From JBBQXY01 sp051004815 (lineage in GTDB: Bacteria > Chloroflexota > Ktedonobacteria > Ktedonobacterales > Ktedonobacteraceae): 30,739 bases of DNA. The stretch's first letter is position 1; the number at the start of each line of letters is the position of its first letter. Both the position numbers and the translations under genes were made by a program. Positions 1-7,990 of this stretch are shown here, in pieces. The DNA lies in contig JBPCJY010000113.1 of assembly GCA_051004815.1 (NCBI GenBank), positions 1 to 30,739 on the forward strand. The letters are read 5' to 3'. The notes beneath the pieces are model-generated. The model had not been told where the DNA came from. It saw only the letters and a list, made by a program, of their open reading frames with translations, and made no database searches.

Positions 1-237
1 GTCACGCCCTTCCCACGGGCGACCACAAGGGTCCCCATTACCTGCTTGCACGGGTCGGTTTTTTGCACCACCCAGTTCCAGAATCTGTCGCTCTGAGCGC
101 AGTGAAGAATCTCCCGCGCCACGACAGGTTCTTCGCTGCGCTCAGAATAAAAAACTCTGGAACTGGGTCGTGCAAAAAACCTACCCGTGCAAGCAGGTAA
201 TGGGGACCCTTGTGGTCGCCCGTGGGAAGGGCGTGAC
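1..237. repeat. 237-bp near-perfect palindrome (foldback/MITE-like)
   Basis: The first 55 bases are the exact reverse complement of bases 183-237. The pairing continues inward with few mismatches (at about 56, 69, 83-91, 101 and 109) almost to the centre near 119, so the whole element can fold into one hairpin with hardly any loop. The arms contain the GGGCGACC...GGGTCCCC motif shared with other intergenic repeats here, and the inner part contains the CTGAGCGCAG(T/C)GAAGAA motif in both orientations. It may extend left of the window. An open reading frame of 69 codons crosses it but is only a translation of the repeat. Confidence 0.9.
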
Positions 238-285
238 GGCGTTTCACATGAAGATCAACAAAGCAGTAGAGTGAGAAAATAGTAC

Positions 286-1224
286 ATGATCAAAATACAG
301 CATGTTTCGAAGCGTTACCGCAACGTTCACGCGTTAAACGATCTCAATTTGGAGATACCACAAGGAGCCATCTTCGGTCTGATTGGCCCCAACGGCGCGG
401 GGAAAACCACGCTCATTCGTATCCTGGCCGCTCTGCTTACTCCCAGCACTGGCCAGGTCTGGTTCGATCAGGAAGAGGTCAGCCGCCGACCTTCCGTGAT
501 ACAGCGCAAAGTGGGCTATATGCCGGATTTCTTTGGCGTCTATCCTGACCTCACCTCGGTCGAATATCTTGAATTTTATGCTGGCATCCACGGCATCCCG
601 CGCAAAAAACACGCCAGCACCATCAACGATTTGCTCGAACTGGTCGATCTCTCATCAAAACGCGATGCACAGGTCGAGACGCTCTCTCGTGGCATGAAAC
701 AGCGACTCTGCCTCGCTCGCGCCCTGGTACACGATCCCGACGTATTGCTACTCGACGAACCCGCCTCGGGACTCGATCCACGCGCTCGCGTCGAGTTACG
801 CGAGCTGCTCAAAACGCTACAAGGCATGGGCAAAACCGTCATCATCAGCTCGCATATCCTGCTGGAATTAGCGGAGATGTGTACCGACGTCGCCATTATC
901 CAGGATGGGCGCCTCGTAGTCTCAGGCGATGTCGAACAGGTCTCACGCCGCCTGGATGGCAGCCGTCAACTGGAAATTCGCGTGCTGGAACGCAGAGCCG
1001 AGGCAGCCGAATTGCTCAGCAAGCTAGCGGGCATCAGTAACGTGCAGCATGAAAACGGGGAACTCTTGCAGGCCGAATTCACCGGCGATGACAAAGCCTT
1101 GCACACGGTCCTCGCTGAACTCATCACCCAGGGCATACCCGTCGTCTCCTTCGCTCCACGCAGTAGCGGTGGCCGCCTTGAGGAAGTTTTTATGAGTATT
1201 ACGGAAGGGAAGAGCTTATCATGA
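286..1224 (+). CDS. ABC-2 type exporter, ATP-binding subunit
   Basis: This is a 312-residue cytoplasmic ATPase that would power the membrane subunit encoded next to it. Walker A is GPNGAGKTT at residues 34-42, the signature is LSRGMKQRL at 133-141, Walker B is LLLDEP at 154-159 and the H-loop histidine is H190. The Q-loop position reads GYMPD (77-81), with Asp where most ABC ATPases have Gln. This variant is known in one subgroup of ABC-2 ATPases, so it need not mean inactivity. After the nucleotide-binding domain come about 90 residues typical of a drug- or lipid-export C-terminal domain. The stop overlaps the permease start by ATGA, which implies translational coupling. No strong Shine-Dalgarno is seen. 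The substrate cannot be told from sequence. Its place ahead of the MoxR/vWA genes suggests envelope work. Confidence 0.93.
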   Translation: MIKIQHVSKRYRNVHALNDLNLEIPQGAIFGLIGPNGAGKTTLIRILAALLTPSTGQVWFDQEEVSRRPSVIQRKVGYMPDFFGVYPDLTSVEYLEFYAGIHGIPRKKHASTINDLLELVDLSSKRDAQVETLSRGMKQRLCLARALVHDPDVLLLDEPASGLDPRARVELRELLKTLQGMGKTVIISSHILLELAEMCTDVAIIQDGRLVVSGDVEQVSRRLDGSRQLEIRVLERRAEAAELLSKLAGISNVQHENGELLQAEFTGDDKALHTVLAELITQGIPVVSFAPRSSGGRLEEVFMSITEGKSLS

Positions 1225-2096
1225 CCTTTGTCGCCTTGCTCACCAAAGAATTACGCCTGCGCCTGCGCCGCGAACGCACCATCTGGGTTGTTATTATCTA
1301 CCTCCTGGTGATGAGCCTGCTGGGCTTTCTTTTCATCACCCGCACCAATAACTATAATGCCTACTCATTAAGCAGCTTAGGCACCGGACTGTATACCCTG
1401 CTCGCATTCTTACAACTTTTTCTCATTATGTTCATCACTCCCGCCTTCACTACCACCAGTATCAACGGCGAAAAAGAGCGACAGACCTTTGATTTACTGC
1501 TCTGTTCGCGCCTCTCGTCGTTCACCTTGATTACGGGCAAACTGGTGGCAGGATTAACCAACGCATTTTTGCTGATTCTCGCGTCGATACCGCTCTTTAG
1601 CCTGGTTTTCTTCTTTGGCGGTGTCGGGCCAGAGCAGGTATTCTATGCCGCCCTCGTTGATATCGTCACCGCCATCGTCGTTGGCACCTTTGGGCTGTTC
1701 TGCTCTACTTTGTTGAAACGTCCACCGGTCTCCACCGCCATTGCTTATATGTTCTGTGTCGTCTGGGTAGTCACTCCCTGGGCACTTGCTGCCCTGCTGA
1801 ACATCAGTTCTCCCCTCAACGGTGCTTCGCAGCCATCACATCTCTTTCTTGGCAATCCCATTCTTGCTATGATTAGCACCCTTGACTTTGGCGGAGGTAT
1901 TTCATTTGGCTCATTTGCCTTCTTTAAATTCCATGCCTCTCCCTGGATAGCCTATATCGTGGTAAACTTACTGGTGACGCTGATTTTGATTCTGTTGAGT
2001 ATGTGGCTTGTCAAACCTAATCCTATTGGACGACTATCACGTCGTATGGAAAAACGTCTGCCAAAGAGTAAAAAAGTGGCAATAACCGAGGTATAA
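1221..2096 (+). CDS. ABC-2 type exporter, permease subunit
   Basis: This 291-residue integral membrane protein is the partner of the preceding ATPase, with which it shares a 4-base start/stop overlap. The N-terminus is basic (RLRLRRER), followed by about six hydrophobic segments near residues 20-40, 55-80, 105-132, 138-160, 172-195 and 245-265. The stretch GEKERQTFDLLLCSRL after TM2 is the usual cytoplasmic coupling helix of ABC-2 permeases (ERE.GTLE.LL type). The C-terminus is short and basic. The family is clear from topology and this motif, but no substrate can be assigned. The gene ends just before an inverted repeat, so it may form a two-gene unit or be read through into the DUF4175-like gene. 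Confidence 0.88.
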   Translation: MTFVALLTKELRLRLRRERTIWVVIIYLLVMSLLGFLFITRTNNYNAYSLSSLGTGLYTLLAFLQLFLIMFITPAFTTTSINGEKERQTFDLLLCSRLSSFTLITGKLVAGLTNAFLLILASIPLFSLVFFFGGVGPEQVFYAALVDIVTAIVVGTFGLFCSTLLKRPPVSTAIAYMFCVVWVVTPWALAALLNISSPLNGASQPSHLFLGNPILAMISTLDFGGGISFGSFAFFKFHASPWIAYIVVNLLVTLILILLSMWLVKPNPIGRLSRRMEKRLPKSKKVAITEV

Positions 2097-2101
2097 TAAC
2101 G

Positions 2102-2256
2102 CAGGGCCTGTGAATGATTGCTCATGATGCAACGTTGGGTACCAGGGCGACCGCAAGGGATCGCCCCTACTATACGACGGTACCTGTTATGCCCGTTCTG
2201 CGTGTGTAGTAGGGGCGATCCCTTGCGGTCGCCCTGGTACTAATTCACAAGCCCTG
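2102..2256. repeat. Intergenic inverted repeat with 34-bp perfect arms
   Basis: Bases 2139-2172 and 2207-2240 are perfect reverse complements (34 bp) around a 34-base loop. An outer pair, 2102-2115 with 2243-2256, matches at 13 of 14 positions. The arms carry the GGGCGACCGCAAGGGATCGC motif, which recurs in decayed form elsewhere in the window. The element fills most of the 195-base gap between the ABC permease and the next gene. In RNA it would be a very stable hairpin, but it lacks a following T-run, so a mobile or REP-like repeat is more likely than a simple terminator. Confidence 0.88.
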
Positions 2257-2291
2257 TATAACAACAAGTTCAGAAAGATTGCGTGAGAGCT

Positions 2292-3857
2292 ATGCCTACC
2301 CTGGCACCACCAAAGCGAGAGCCGACTACAGTTTCACCGGATACCAATAATACCCAGTTGACTGCCGCCCTGCATCCCTGGCGCAGACGCCTCCTGCTGC
2401 AACAGCTAGCGCACTGGACGGGAAGCGGCATCATTGCCGGATTGATCCTCGCCGACCTTGTACTGCTCATGGCACGCATTGTCCCCTGGGCCACTGCCCT
2501 CTACTGGGCTTTGGGCCTTGGTTTGCTCTGCCTACTCGGCGCGTTCGTGCTTGCCATATGGTATCGACCATCGCTCGCTCGCACTGCTCGTCAGGTCGAT
2601 GTGCGTTTATCATTGCATGACCGCCTGGGTACCGCCTGGGAGATGCGCGATGAAACTGCCGTGCTCTACCGCCTTCAACGCCGCGATGCCCTCAAGCAAC
2701 TGGACAAGCACACACCGCGTACCGCCATCTCACTGCGGCCACAGCGCTCTCGCCTCCTGGCTGTGGGCATTGCCACGGCCATTCTCGTCCTATTGCTCTT
2801 ACTGCCCAATCCCCAAACTGCTGTACTGCAACAACAGGCAGCCTTGCAAGCACGCTTGAACAAGCAAATTACCGCCATTGACCACTTGCGTACCACGCTC
2901 GATCACCAATCCACCATACCGGCGCAACAACGCGCCCAGATAGATCAAATCTTACATGACCTGGAAACCAAATTGCAAAACGCCAAAAATGAAACACAGG
3001 CGCAGCAAGCCCTTGCCGAAGCACAGACCAAACTCAACCAACTACGTGACCCACAGGCCAACAATCGGCTACAAGCCCATGCCGCCGCCAGTTCATCACT
3101 ACAAAACAGTGCTAACGCCAATCTGGGTGCCATCGGCTCGGCCCTTGCCAACAACGATAGCAAACGCCTTGCCTCCTCGTTACAGAGCCTCGCCTCCCAG
3201 GTGAGTAAGATGACACCCGCACAGCGTCTCCAACTGGCCCAGCAGATCGAGAAAGCCGCCAATCAAGCGCAGCAAAACCCGCAATTGAGTTCAGCCCTGC
3301 ACCAGCTTGCTAAGTCCATCGCCGATGGCAACGCCAGCGAAATAGCCGATGCCAGTAATGCCGTTGAATCTGCTGCTTCCCAGGACGCTACCACTCAATC
3401 ACAAAGTAGCAGCATTGATCAGGCCACGCAAGGTCTGGAGCAAACCGCGAACTCGCTCACCTCCTCCACCGATGGCACCACCACCCAGGGACAGCAAGGC
3501 CAACAGGGTCAAGGTCAAGGGCAGCAAGGCCAACAGGGCCAAGGTCAAGGTCAAGGTCAAGGGCAGGGTCAAGGCCAAGGGGGAAGTGGTAACTCTGGCA
3601 CTGGTGGACAAAATAACAATGGTAGCAAATCTGGCAAGAACGAGCAGGTCTTCGTGCCAGGGCAGATAGGCTCTGGCACCAGCACACAGAGCAATAATGG
3701 CACTAATGGTGTTGTGCAAAACGGTAGTTCCGTCCCATATTCACAGGTCATCGCGCAATACAACCAATTGGCGCACGATGCTATTGATAACAGCACCATT
3801 TCACCCGCTTTGAAAGATCTCGTCCACGGCTATTTTAGCGCGTTAGAAGGGCAATAA
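2292..3857 (+). CDS. DUF4175-like coiled-coil membrane protein
   Basis: The product is about 521 residues. There are two adjacent TM segments near residues 43-63 and 67-89, a conserved-looking RQVDVRLSLHDRLGTAWEM stretch, a third TM at about 154-172, then a long Gln/Ala-rich coiled coil (about 185-345). A Gln-Gly low-complexity linker (about 398-435) leads to a C-terminal block starting PYSQVIAQYNQLA. This architecture is that of DUF4175-like proteins found beside moxR and DUF58 genes. The role is unknown; by context it is an envelope partner of the MoxR/vWA set. The start is uncertain: ATG 2292 is chosen over an in-frame GTG at 2283, and neither has a clear ribosome site. The stop is 3 bases from the moxR start, so they share an operon. 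Confidence 0.75.
   Translation: MPTLAPPKREPTTVSPDTNNTQLTAALHPWRRRLLLQQLAHWTGSGIIAGLILADLVLLMARIVPWATALYWALGLGLLCLLGAFVLAIWYRPSLARTARQVDVRLSLHDRLGTAWEMRDETAVLYRLQRRDALKQLDKHTPRTAISLRPQRSRLLAVGIATAILVLLLLLPNPQTAVLQQQAALQARLNKQITAIDHLRTTLDHQSTIPAQQRAQIDQILHDLETKLQNAKNETQAQQALAEAQTKLNQLRDPQANNRLQAHAAASSSLQNSANANLGAIGSALANNDSKRLASSLQSLASQVSKMTPAQRLQLAQQIEKAANQAQQNPQLSSALHQLAKSIADGNASEIADASNAVESAASQDATTQSQSSSIDQATQGLEQTANSLTSSTDGTTTQGQQGQQGQGQGQQGQQGQGQGQGQGQGQGQGGSGNSGTGGQNNNGSKSGKNEQVFVPGQIGSGTSTQSNNGTNGVVQNGSSVPYSQVIAQYNQLAHDAIDNSTISPALKDLVHGYFSALEGQ
3486..3581 (+). repeat. Coding tandem repeat (Gln-Gly linker)
   Basis: Hexamer-like units of the form CAAGGT/CAAGGG/CAGGGC are repeated about 16 times and encode a QGQ/QGQQGQ linker inside the DUF4175-like protein. 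Such a run is prone to slippage in multiples of 6, so the linker length is probably variable between strains. Confidence 0.85.
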
Positions 3858-3860
3858 AGT

Positions 3861-4973
3861 ATGGCAAACACTAGCGAAAATATGTCACAGGATATCACTA
3901 CCGATAAAGTATCCATCAGCTCACAAAATGGGCATGAGCAACAATCATCCCTTGCAACACCTTCGATAGAGGGACCGAGCGAGGCAGATATTACCGAGTT
4001 TATCGATATCGCGCAACAGTTAGAAAAAGAACTGTGCTCTATCGTCATCGGCCAGGAGGGCGTTATACATGAGCTGTTGTTAGCCCTCTTATCTGGCGGT
4101 CATGTGCTCTTAGAGGGCGTACCAGGACTGGGCAAGACACTGTTGGTACGCACGCTCTCCGACGCCCTCACCTTGAAGTTCGCCCGCATCCAATTTACGC
4201 CAGACCTGATGCCCGCCGATATCGTCGGTACCACCATTGTCAGCGAACAATCCGATAGCACCTCCACCGGCAGCAAGCGCGTGTTCAGCTTCCAACCCGG
4301 CCCCATCTTCGCCAACATCGTCTTGGCCGACGAAGTTAACCGCGCCACGCCCAAAACACAATCTGCCCTGCTCGAAGGCATGCAAGAGCGCACCGTCAGT
4401 GTCGGTGATGCCACCCGCCCACTGCCAAAACCATTTTTCGTACTAGCAACGCAGAATCCCCTCGAAATGGAGGGAACCTACGCCTTACCGGAGGCGCAGC
4501 TCGACCGCTTCCTGCTCAAAATCATGGTGCGTTTCCCCAAGGCCACCGACCTGTTGCGGATCATTGATACTACCGTCGGCACCCAAACCCTGCGTGCCAA
4601 AGCAGTAGCATCAGGAGAGCAACTATCGAAACTCATTGAGACGGCTAAGGCGGTACCCGTAGCAACCCATATCAAAGAATACGCGATACGCTTGCTGCTA
4701 GCCACGCACCCCGATCAAGAAGATGTACCGGAGAAAGTCAAAAACTTTGTGCGCTACGGAGCCAGCCCACGCGGCCTACAAGCCCTGATTATGACCTCCA
4801 AGGTGCGTGCTTTATTGGACGGTCGCTTCAACGTTTCCAGCGAAGATATCCGCGCCGTCGCCTATCCTGCGCTCCGCCACCGCATCATTCTCAACTTCGA
4901 TGGACTCGCCGAAGGCATCACGCCCGAAGAAATCATCGAAATCATCATTGAAGAAACAGAAATAAATATGTAG
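3861..4973 (+). CDS. MoxR-family AAA+ ATPase
   Basis: This 370-residue ATPase belongs to the MoxR branch (AAA_3 plus a C-terminal lid). Walker A is GVPGLGKT (86-93), Walker B is IVLADE (153-158) followed by VNRATPKTQ, and sensor 1 is ATQNP (196-200). The GTYALPEAQLDRF stretch of MoxR proteins is present. About 45 N-terminal residues are polar and probably disordered. MoxR proteins act as chaperones for vWA-domain partners, and here three vWA-type genes follow directly. The gene lies 3 bases after the DUF4175-like gene. Its stop codon TAG lies inside a copy of the intergenic repeat family (4970-4994). The C-terminus (GITPEEIIEIIIEE) is normal for the family, so the repeat did not visibly truncate it. 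Confidence 0.95.
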   Translation: MANTSENMSQDITTDKVSISSQNGHEQQSSLATPSIEGPSEADITEFIDIAQQLEKELCSIVIGQEGVIHELLLALLSGGHVLLEGVPGLGKTLLVRTLSDALTLKFARIQFTPDLMPADIVGTTIVSEQSDSTSTGSKRVFSFQPGPIFANIVLADEVNRATPKTQSALLEGMQERTVSVGDATRPLPKPFFVLATQNPLEMEGTYALPEAQLDRFLLKIMVRFPKATDLLRIIDTTVGTQTLRAKAVASGEQLSKLIETAKAVPVATHIKEYAIRLLLATHPDQEDVPEKVKNFVRYGASPRGLQALIMTSKVRALLDGRFNVSSEDIRAVAYPALRHRIILNFDGLAEGITPEEIIEIIIEETEINM

Positions 4974-4994
4974 GGCGACTCTCGCGGTCACCTT
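4970..4994 (+). repeat. Decayed copy of the GGGCGACC-type intergenic repeat
   Basis: The sequence GTAGGGCGACTCTCGCGG and following bases resemble the GTAGGGGCGA(T/C)CCC(T)TGCGGTCGCC core at 2207-2231. The copy supplies the moxR stop TAG (4971-4973) and ends just before the AGGAG ribosome site of the DUF58 gene. Confidence 0.6.
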
Positions 4995-5008
4995 TAGGAG
5001 CATTACCC

Positions 5009-5908
5009 ATGGCAAATGAGAACGGCTCAGCGCGCTTCCCGCTAGAAGCCAGCGTACTGCAACGTCTGGACAGCCTCGCGCTGCTCACGCGCAGACCGAT
5101 GGCAACGGGGCGTCCCGGTCGCCGCCGCTCGCCTCTGGCTGGCTCCTCAATGGAGTTCGCGGACTATCGCCGCTATGCCCCCGGCGACGACTTCCGTCGC
5201 ATCGACTGGCGAGCATACGCACGGCTGGAACGGCTCTTCTTGCGTGTCTTCGAGGCCGAGGAGAATCTCACCGTCACCGTGCTCGTTGACTGTTCCGACT
5301 CTATGCATCATGGACAACCAACCAAGATAGCATTGGCACTACAACTGGCCGCTGCCCTCTCCTACGTGGCCCTCAAATGTGAAGATAGCGTCATCGTCGG
5401 TGCCTTGACCGATCGCCTCGCCGCCTATCGCCGTGCTGGTAGTGGGAAAAACGCCATCTGGTCAGTCGGCGAATTTCTCAATCGTTTGCCGCGCTCAGGC
5501 ACAACCGACCTGAACCGCGCCCTCTATGATCTCGGCAGAGTCGTTACTAGCCCCGGCCTCACCATCATCATCTCTGATTTCCTGGCCCCTGGCGGCTATC
5601 AGACTGGCATACGCGCCGTGCGCCAGTTGCGACAAGAAGTGGCCATGCTGCACATACTCTCTCCCGACGAGATCGAGCCAGACATCCAGGGCGATTGGCG
5701 GCTACAGGATAGCGAAGGAGTGGGCAACGTCGATGTCAGCATCTCGCCCGGCATACTCAATGCCTATCGCCAGCGTCTGAACGCGTTTATGCAAGAGTTG
5801 GCGGCCTTCGCCCATTCGTATGCCATAACCTATACGATGATTCCCAGTGACACAGCCATTATTGATGTCGTGCAACGTATCCTGCGCCAGGTGGAATTGG
5901 TGAAATAG
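5009..5908 (+). CDS. DUF58 protein with vWA-like fold
   Basis: This 299-residue soluble protein has the DUF58 hallmark YAPGDDFRRIDWRAYAR (56-72) and a vWA-type core beginning VLVDCSDSM, in which the metal-binding DxSxS is intact (D94, S96, S98). DUF58 proteins are the standard partners of MoxR ATPases, and the moxR-DUF58 neighbourhood is conserved in many phyla. The start ATG 5009 has a good ribosome site (TTTAGGAG, 9 bases upstream). The stop abuts the start of the next gene with no intervening base, which implies coupled translation. Unlike many DUF58 proteins, it has no evident N-terminal TM pair, so it is probably cytoplasmic and membrane-recruited by its partners. Confidence 0.92.
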   Translation: MANENGSARFPLEASVLQRLDSLALLTRRPMATGRPGRRRSPLAGSSMEFADYRRYAPGDDFRRIDWRAYARLERLFLRVFEAEENLTVTVLVDCSDSMHHGQPTKIALALQLAAALSYVALKCEDSVIVGALTDRLAAYRRAGSGKNAIWSVGEFLNRLPRSGTTDLNRALYDLGRVVTSPGLTIIISDFLAPGGYQTGIRAVRQLRQEVAMLHILSPDEIEPDIQGDWRLQDSEGVGNVDVSISPGILNAYRQRLNAFMQELAAFAHSYAITYTMIPSDTAIIDVVQRILRQVELVK

Positions 5909-7990
5909 ATGAATCTACTCGTTCCGGCAGCACTCGCCTTTGGCCTCATCATACCAGTCATACTGTTGCTCTATTTCATGCGCCCCAAACGCCAGGTCAA
6001 GGTCGTTGGCAGTACCCTTCTCTGGCAGCAAGCTTTGCAAGACCTCCAGGCCAGTCGTCCCTGGCAACGCTTGCGCATCACACCCTTGCTCTTGCTCCAA
6101 CTATTGGCCGCGCTCATCATTGTGCTCATCCTGGCACGACCTGCCATTTTTCTGCGCAGCCCTATCAGTGGCAATACCATCATCATCCTGCAAACATCGG
6201 CCAGCATGCAGGCCACCGATGTAGCTCCCAGCCGTTTTGAAGCGGCCAAAAGCCAGGTGGCCGATTTGATCGCTGGTCTCGGCTCCGCCGACCACCTCTC
6301 GCTCATCGCCATGGCCAATACACCACAAGTCTTGCTAGCCTCCTCACAGGACAAAGCACAACTGACCAACGCCTTGCAACGTGCGAAAGTCACCAACCAG
6401 GATGCCGACCTGCAACAGGCTCTTTCCCTGGCTACAGCGCTGGCTGCCGGTCAACCCAATACACAGGTGCTGGTAGTCGGCGATGGGCATGTCTTGCCGC
6501 CCGACCAAACCCTTGTGCTGCCCTTCCCTGTACACTATCTGCGCATTGGCACCGACGCCCCCAATGTGGCACTGCTCTCGCTCGCGGGCCGTTCCTTGCA
6601 AGGCAGTCTGGTGGCCCTGGCACAAATTGCCAACTATAGCCACTTCCAACGCGCCATCCCCGTTGAACTCTATGCCGATGGCAAACTGGTCAACGTACAA
6701 ACTATCACGTTGACTCCAGGTACCAGTGGTGCGCTACAATGGGGGCCAATGGCCCCCACGACCCGCTTCCTCCACGCACAAATTCTCACGCAGGATGCCA
6801 TGACGGCTGACCACGAAGCGTGGGCCATCGTTGGCGGCTCTATGCATGGTCGCGTTTTACTCGTCACCAACGGTAACAGCTTCCTCCAGGCCGCGCTGGC
6901 CCTGCAATCCAATATTGACCTCTACAAGACTACACCGGCAAAATATCTGGTCAACGTCGGCAATTTCGACTTAACCATCTTCGATGACTATGTCCCATCC
7001 ACGCTGCCGGATGGAGACCTCTTTTTCATTAATCCACCGCAGGGTTCATATATCTTTGGCACATCCGGCCCAGAAATTCGCGTGAGCCATCTCAGTGCCA
7101 GTAATGATAGCGCGAACCTGCTCAGCAATGTCGATCTCAGCAGTGTTCACGTCCTGCGCGTCAGTCATCTTTTCACGCCAGCTTTATGGGCGCAATCCAT
7201 CATTGCTACCCCTGAAACTCCGCTCCTCATTGCAGGCGATAAGGATAACCGACGTGTCGCCGCTCTCAGCTTCGACCTGCACGATACTGACTTGCCACTC
7301 CAACCCAGTTTCCCTATTTTGATCTATAACATGGTCAACTGGTTTCTACCACCGCCCGTCAGTGGGGATGGACAGATTTCGCCCAACCTTCCTGTCACCG
7401 TGCAGACATGGCCTGGTGCGGATAGGGTCACTATCACTGCCCCCAATTCACCATCAGTCACAGTAGCACCACCATTTCCCGTGGCACCCTTCGCCCAGAC
7501 CAACACCGTTGGCCTCTATCAGGTTGTGCAACAGGTGCATGGTCAGGAGCGGGATGGAGCCTTTACCGTCAACCTGTTTGACCCGCAACAGTCGCGATTG
7601 GCACCCGCCAGTCAGCTTCCAGTTGCCAATAGCACTGATTTTTCGCCGGGCAACAACACCATCCCACGCGAGTTACGCGAAATATGGCCCTGGATTGCCG
7701 CCTTCTTCCTCCTCGTCCTCTGCCTGGAATGGTGGCTCTTTAGCCGCAGCTATCGCCCACAACCAGCTACAGGCACGATAGGACAGCAAGCTCTGCCCTG
7801 GCACCGTCAGAGGAAAAACTCACTCCGCGCCCTGGCTTTCATTCCTGCCAGCATTCGCACGCCATTGGCAAAAAACCTGAAACGCCTCACAAAGTTCACC
7901 CACCGCAACAAGCGCAATAAACCCAACAAGCCTGATAGGCCCAAACAGACAAAGCGCACAACGAAAGGAAAGAGCAATGCTAACATTTGA
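5909..7990 (+). CDS. BatA-like vWA membrane protein with altered MIDAS
   Basis: This is a 693-residue protein. The N-terminus fits BatA: a TM at 4-24, then MRPKRQVKVVGSTLLWQ, a second TM at about 58-77 with the LARPAIF motif, then a vWA domain. The MIDAS reads QTSAS (95-99): the first, metal-binding Asp is Gln. The vWA is followed by a beta-rich region and an LPLQPSFPILIYNMVNW motif usual for this family. A C-terminal TM (about 592-612) leads to a very basic Lys/Arg/Asn tail of about 45 residues. In Bat-type systems such proteins present their vWA domain at the membrane for MoxR. The start follows the previous stop directly; the 3' end overlaps the next gene by 14 bases. Confidence 0.85.
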   Translation: MNLLVPAALAFGLIIPVILLLYFMRPKRQVKVVGSTLLWQQALQDLQASRPWQRLRITPLLLLQLLAALIIVLILARPAIFLRSPISGNTIIILQTSASMQATDVAPSRFEAAKSQVADLIAGLGSADHLSLIAMANTPQVLLASSQDKAQLTNALQRAKVTNQDADLQQALSLATALAAGQPNTQVLVVGDGHVLPPDQTLVLPFPVHYLRIGTDAPNVALLSLAGRSLQGSLVALAQIANYSHFQRAIPVELYADGKLVNVQTITLTPGTSGALQWGPMAPTTRFLHAQILTQDAMTADHEAWAIVGGSMHGRVLLVTNGNSFLQAALALQSNIDLYKTTPAKYLVNVGNFDLTIFDDYVPSTLPDGDLFFINPPQGSYIFGTSGPEIRVSHLSASNDSANLLSNVDLSSVHVLRVSHLFTPALWAQSIIATPETPLLIAGDKDNRRVAALSFDLHDTDLPLQPSFPILIYNMVNWFLPPPVSGDGQISPNLPVTVQTWPGADRVTITAPNSPSVTVAPPFPVAPFAQTNTVGLYQVVQQVHGQERDGAFTVNLFDPQQSRLAPASQLPVANSTDFSPGNNTIPRELREIWPWIAAFFLLVLCLEWWLFSRSYRPQPATGTIGQQALPWHRQRKNSLRALAFIPASIRTPLAKNLKRLTKFTHRNKRNKPNKPDRPKQTKRTTKGKSNANI

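Noticed and set aside
38..247. 69-codon minus-strand frame with an FILSAAKNL segment
   Set aside because: It lies entirely within the palindrome and is a translation of the repeat motif CTGAGCGCAGCGAAGAA.
3349..3719. Overlapping frames on both strands across the Gln-Gly linker
   Set aside because: The hexamer repeat keeps several frames free of stops; only the frame of the DUF4175-like gene has coherent domains on both sides.
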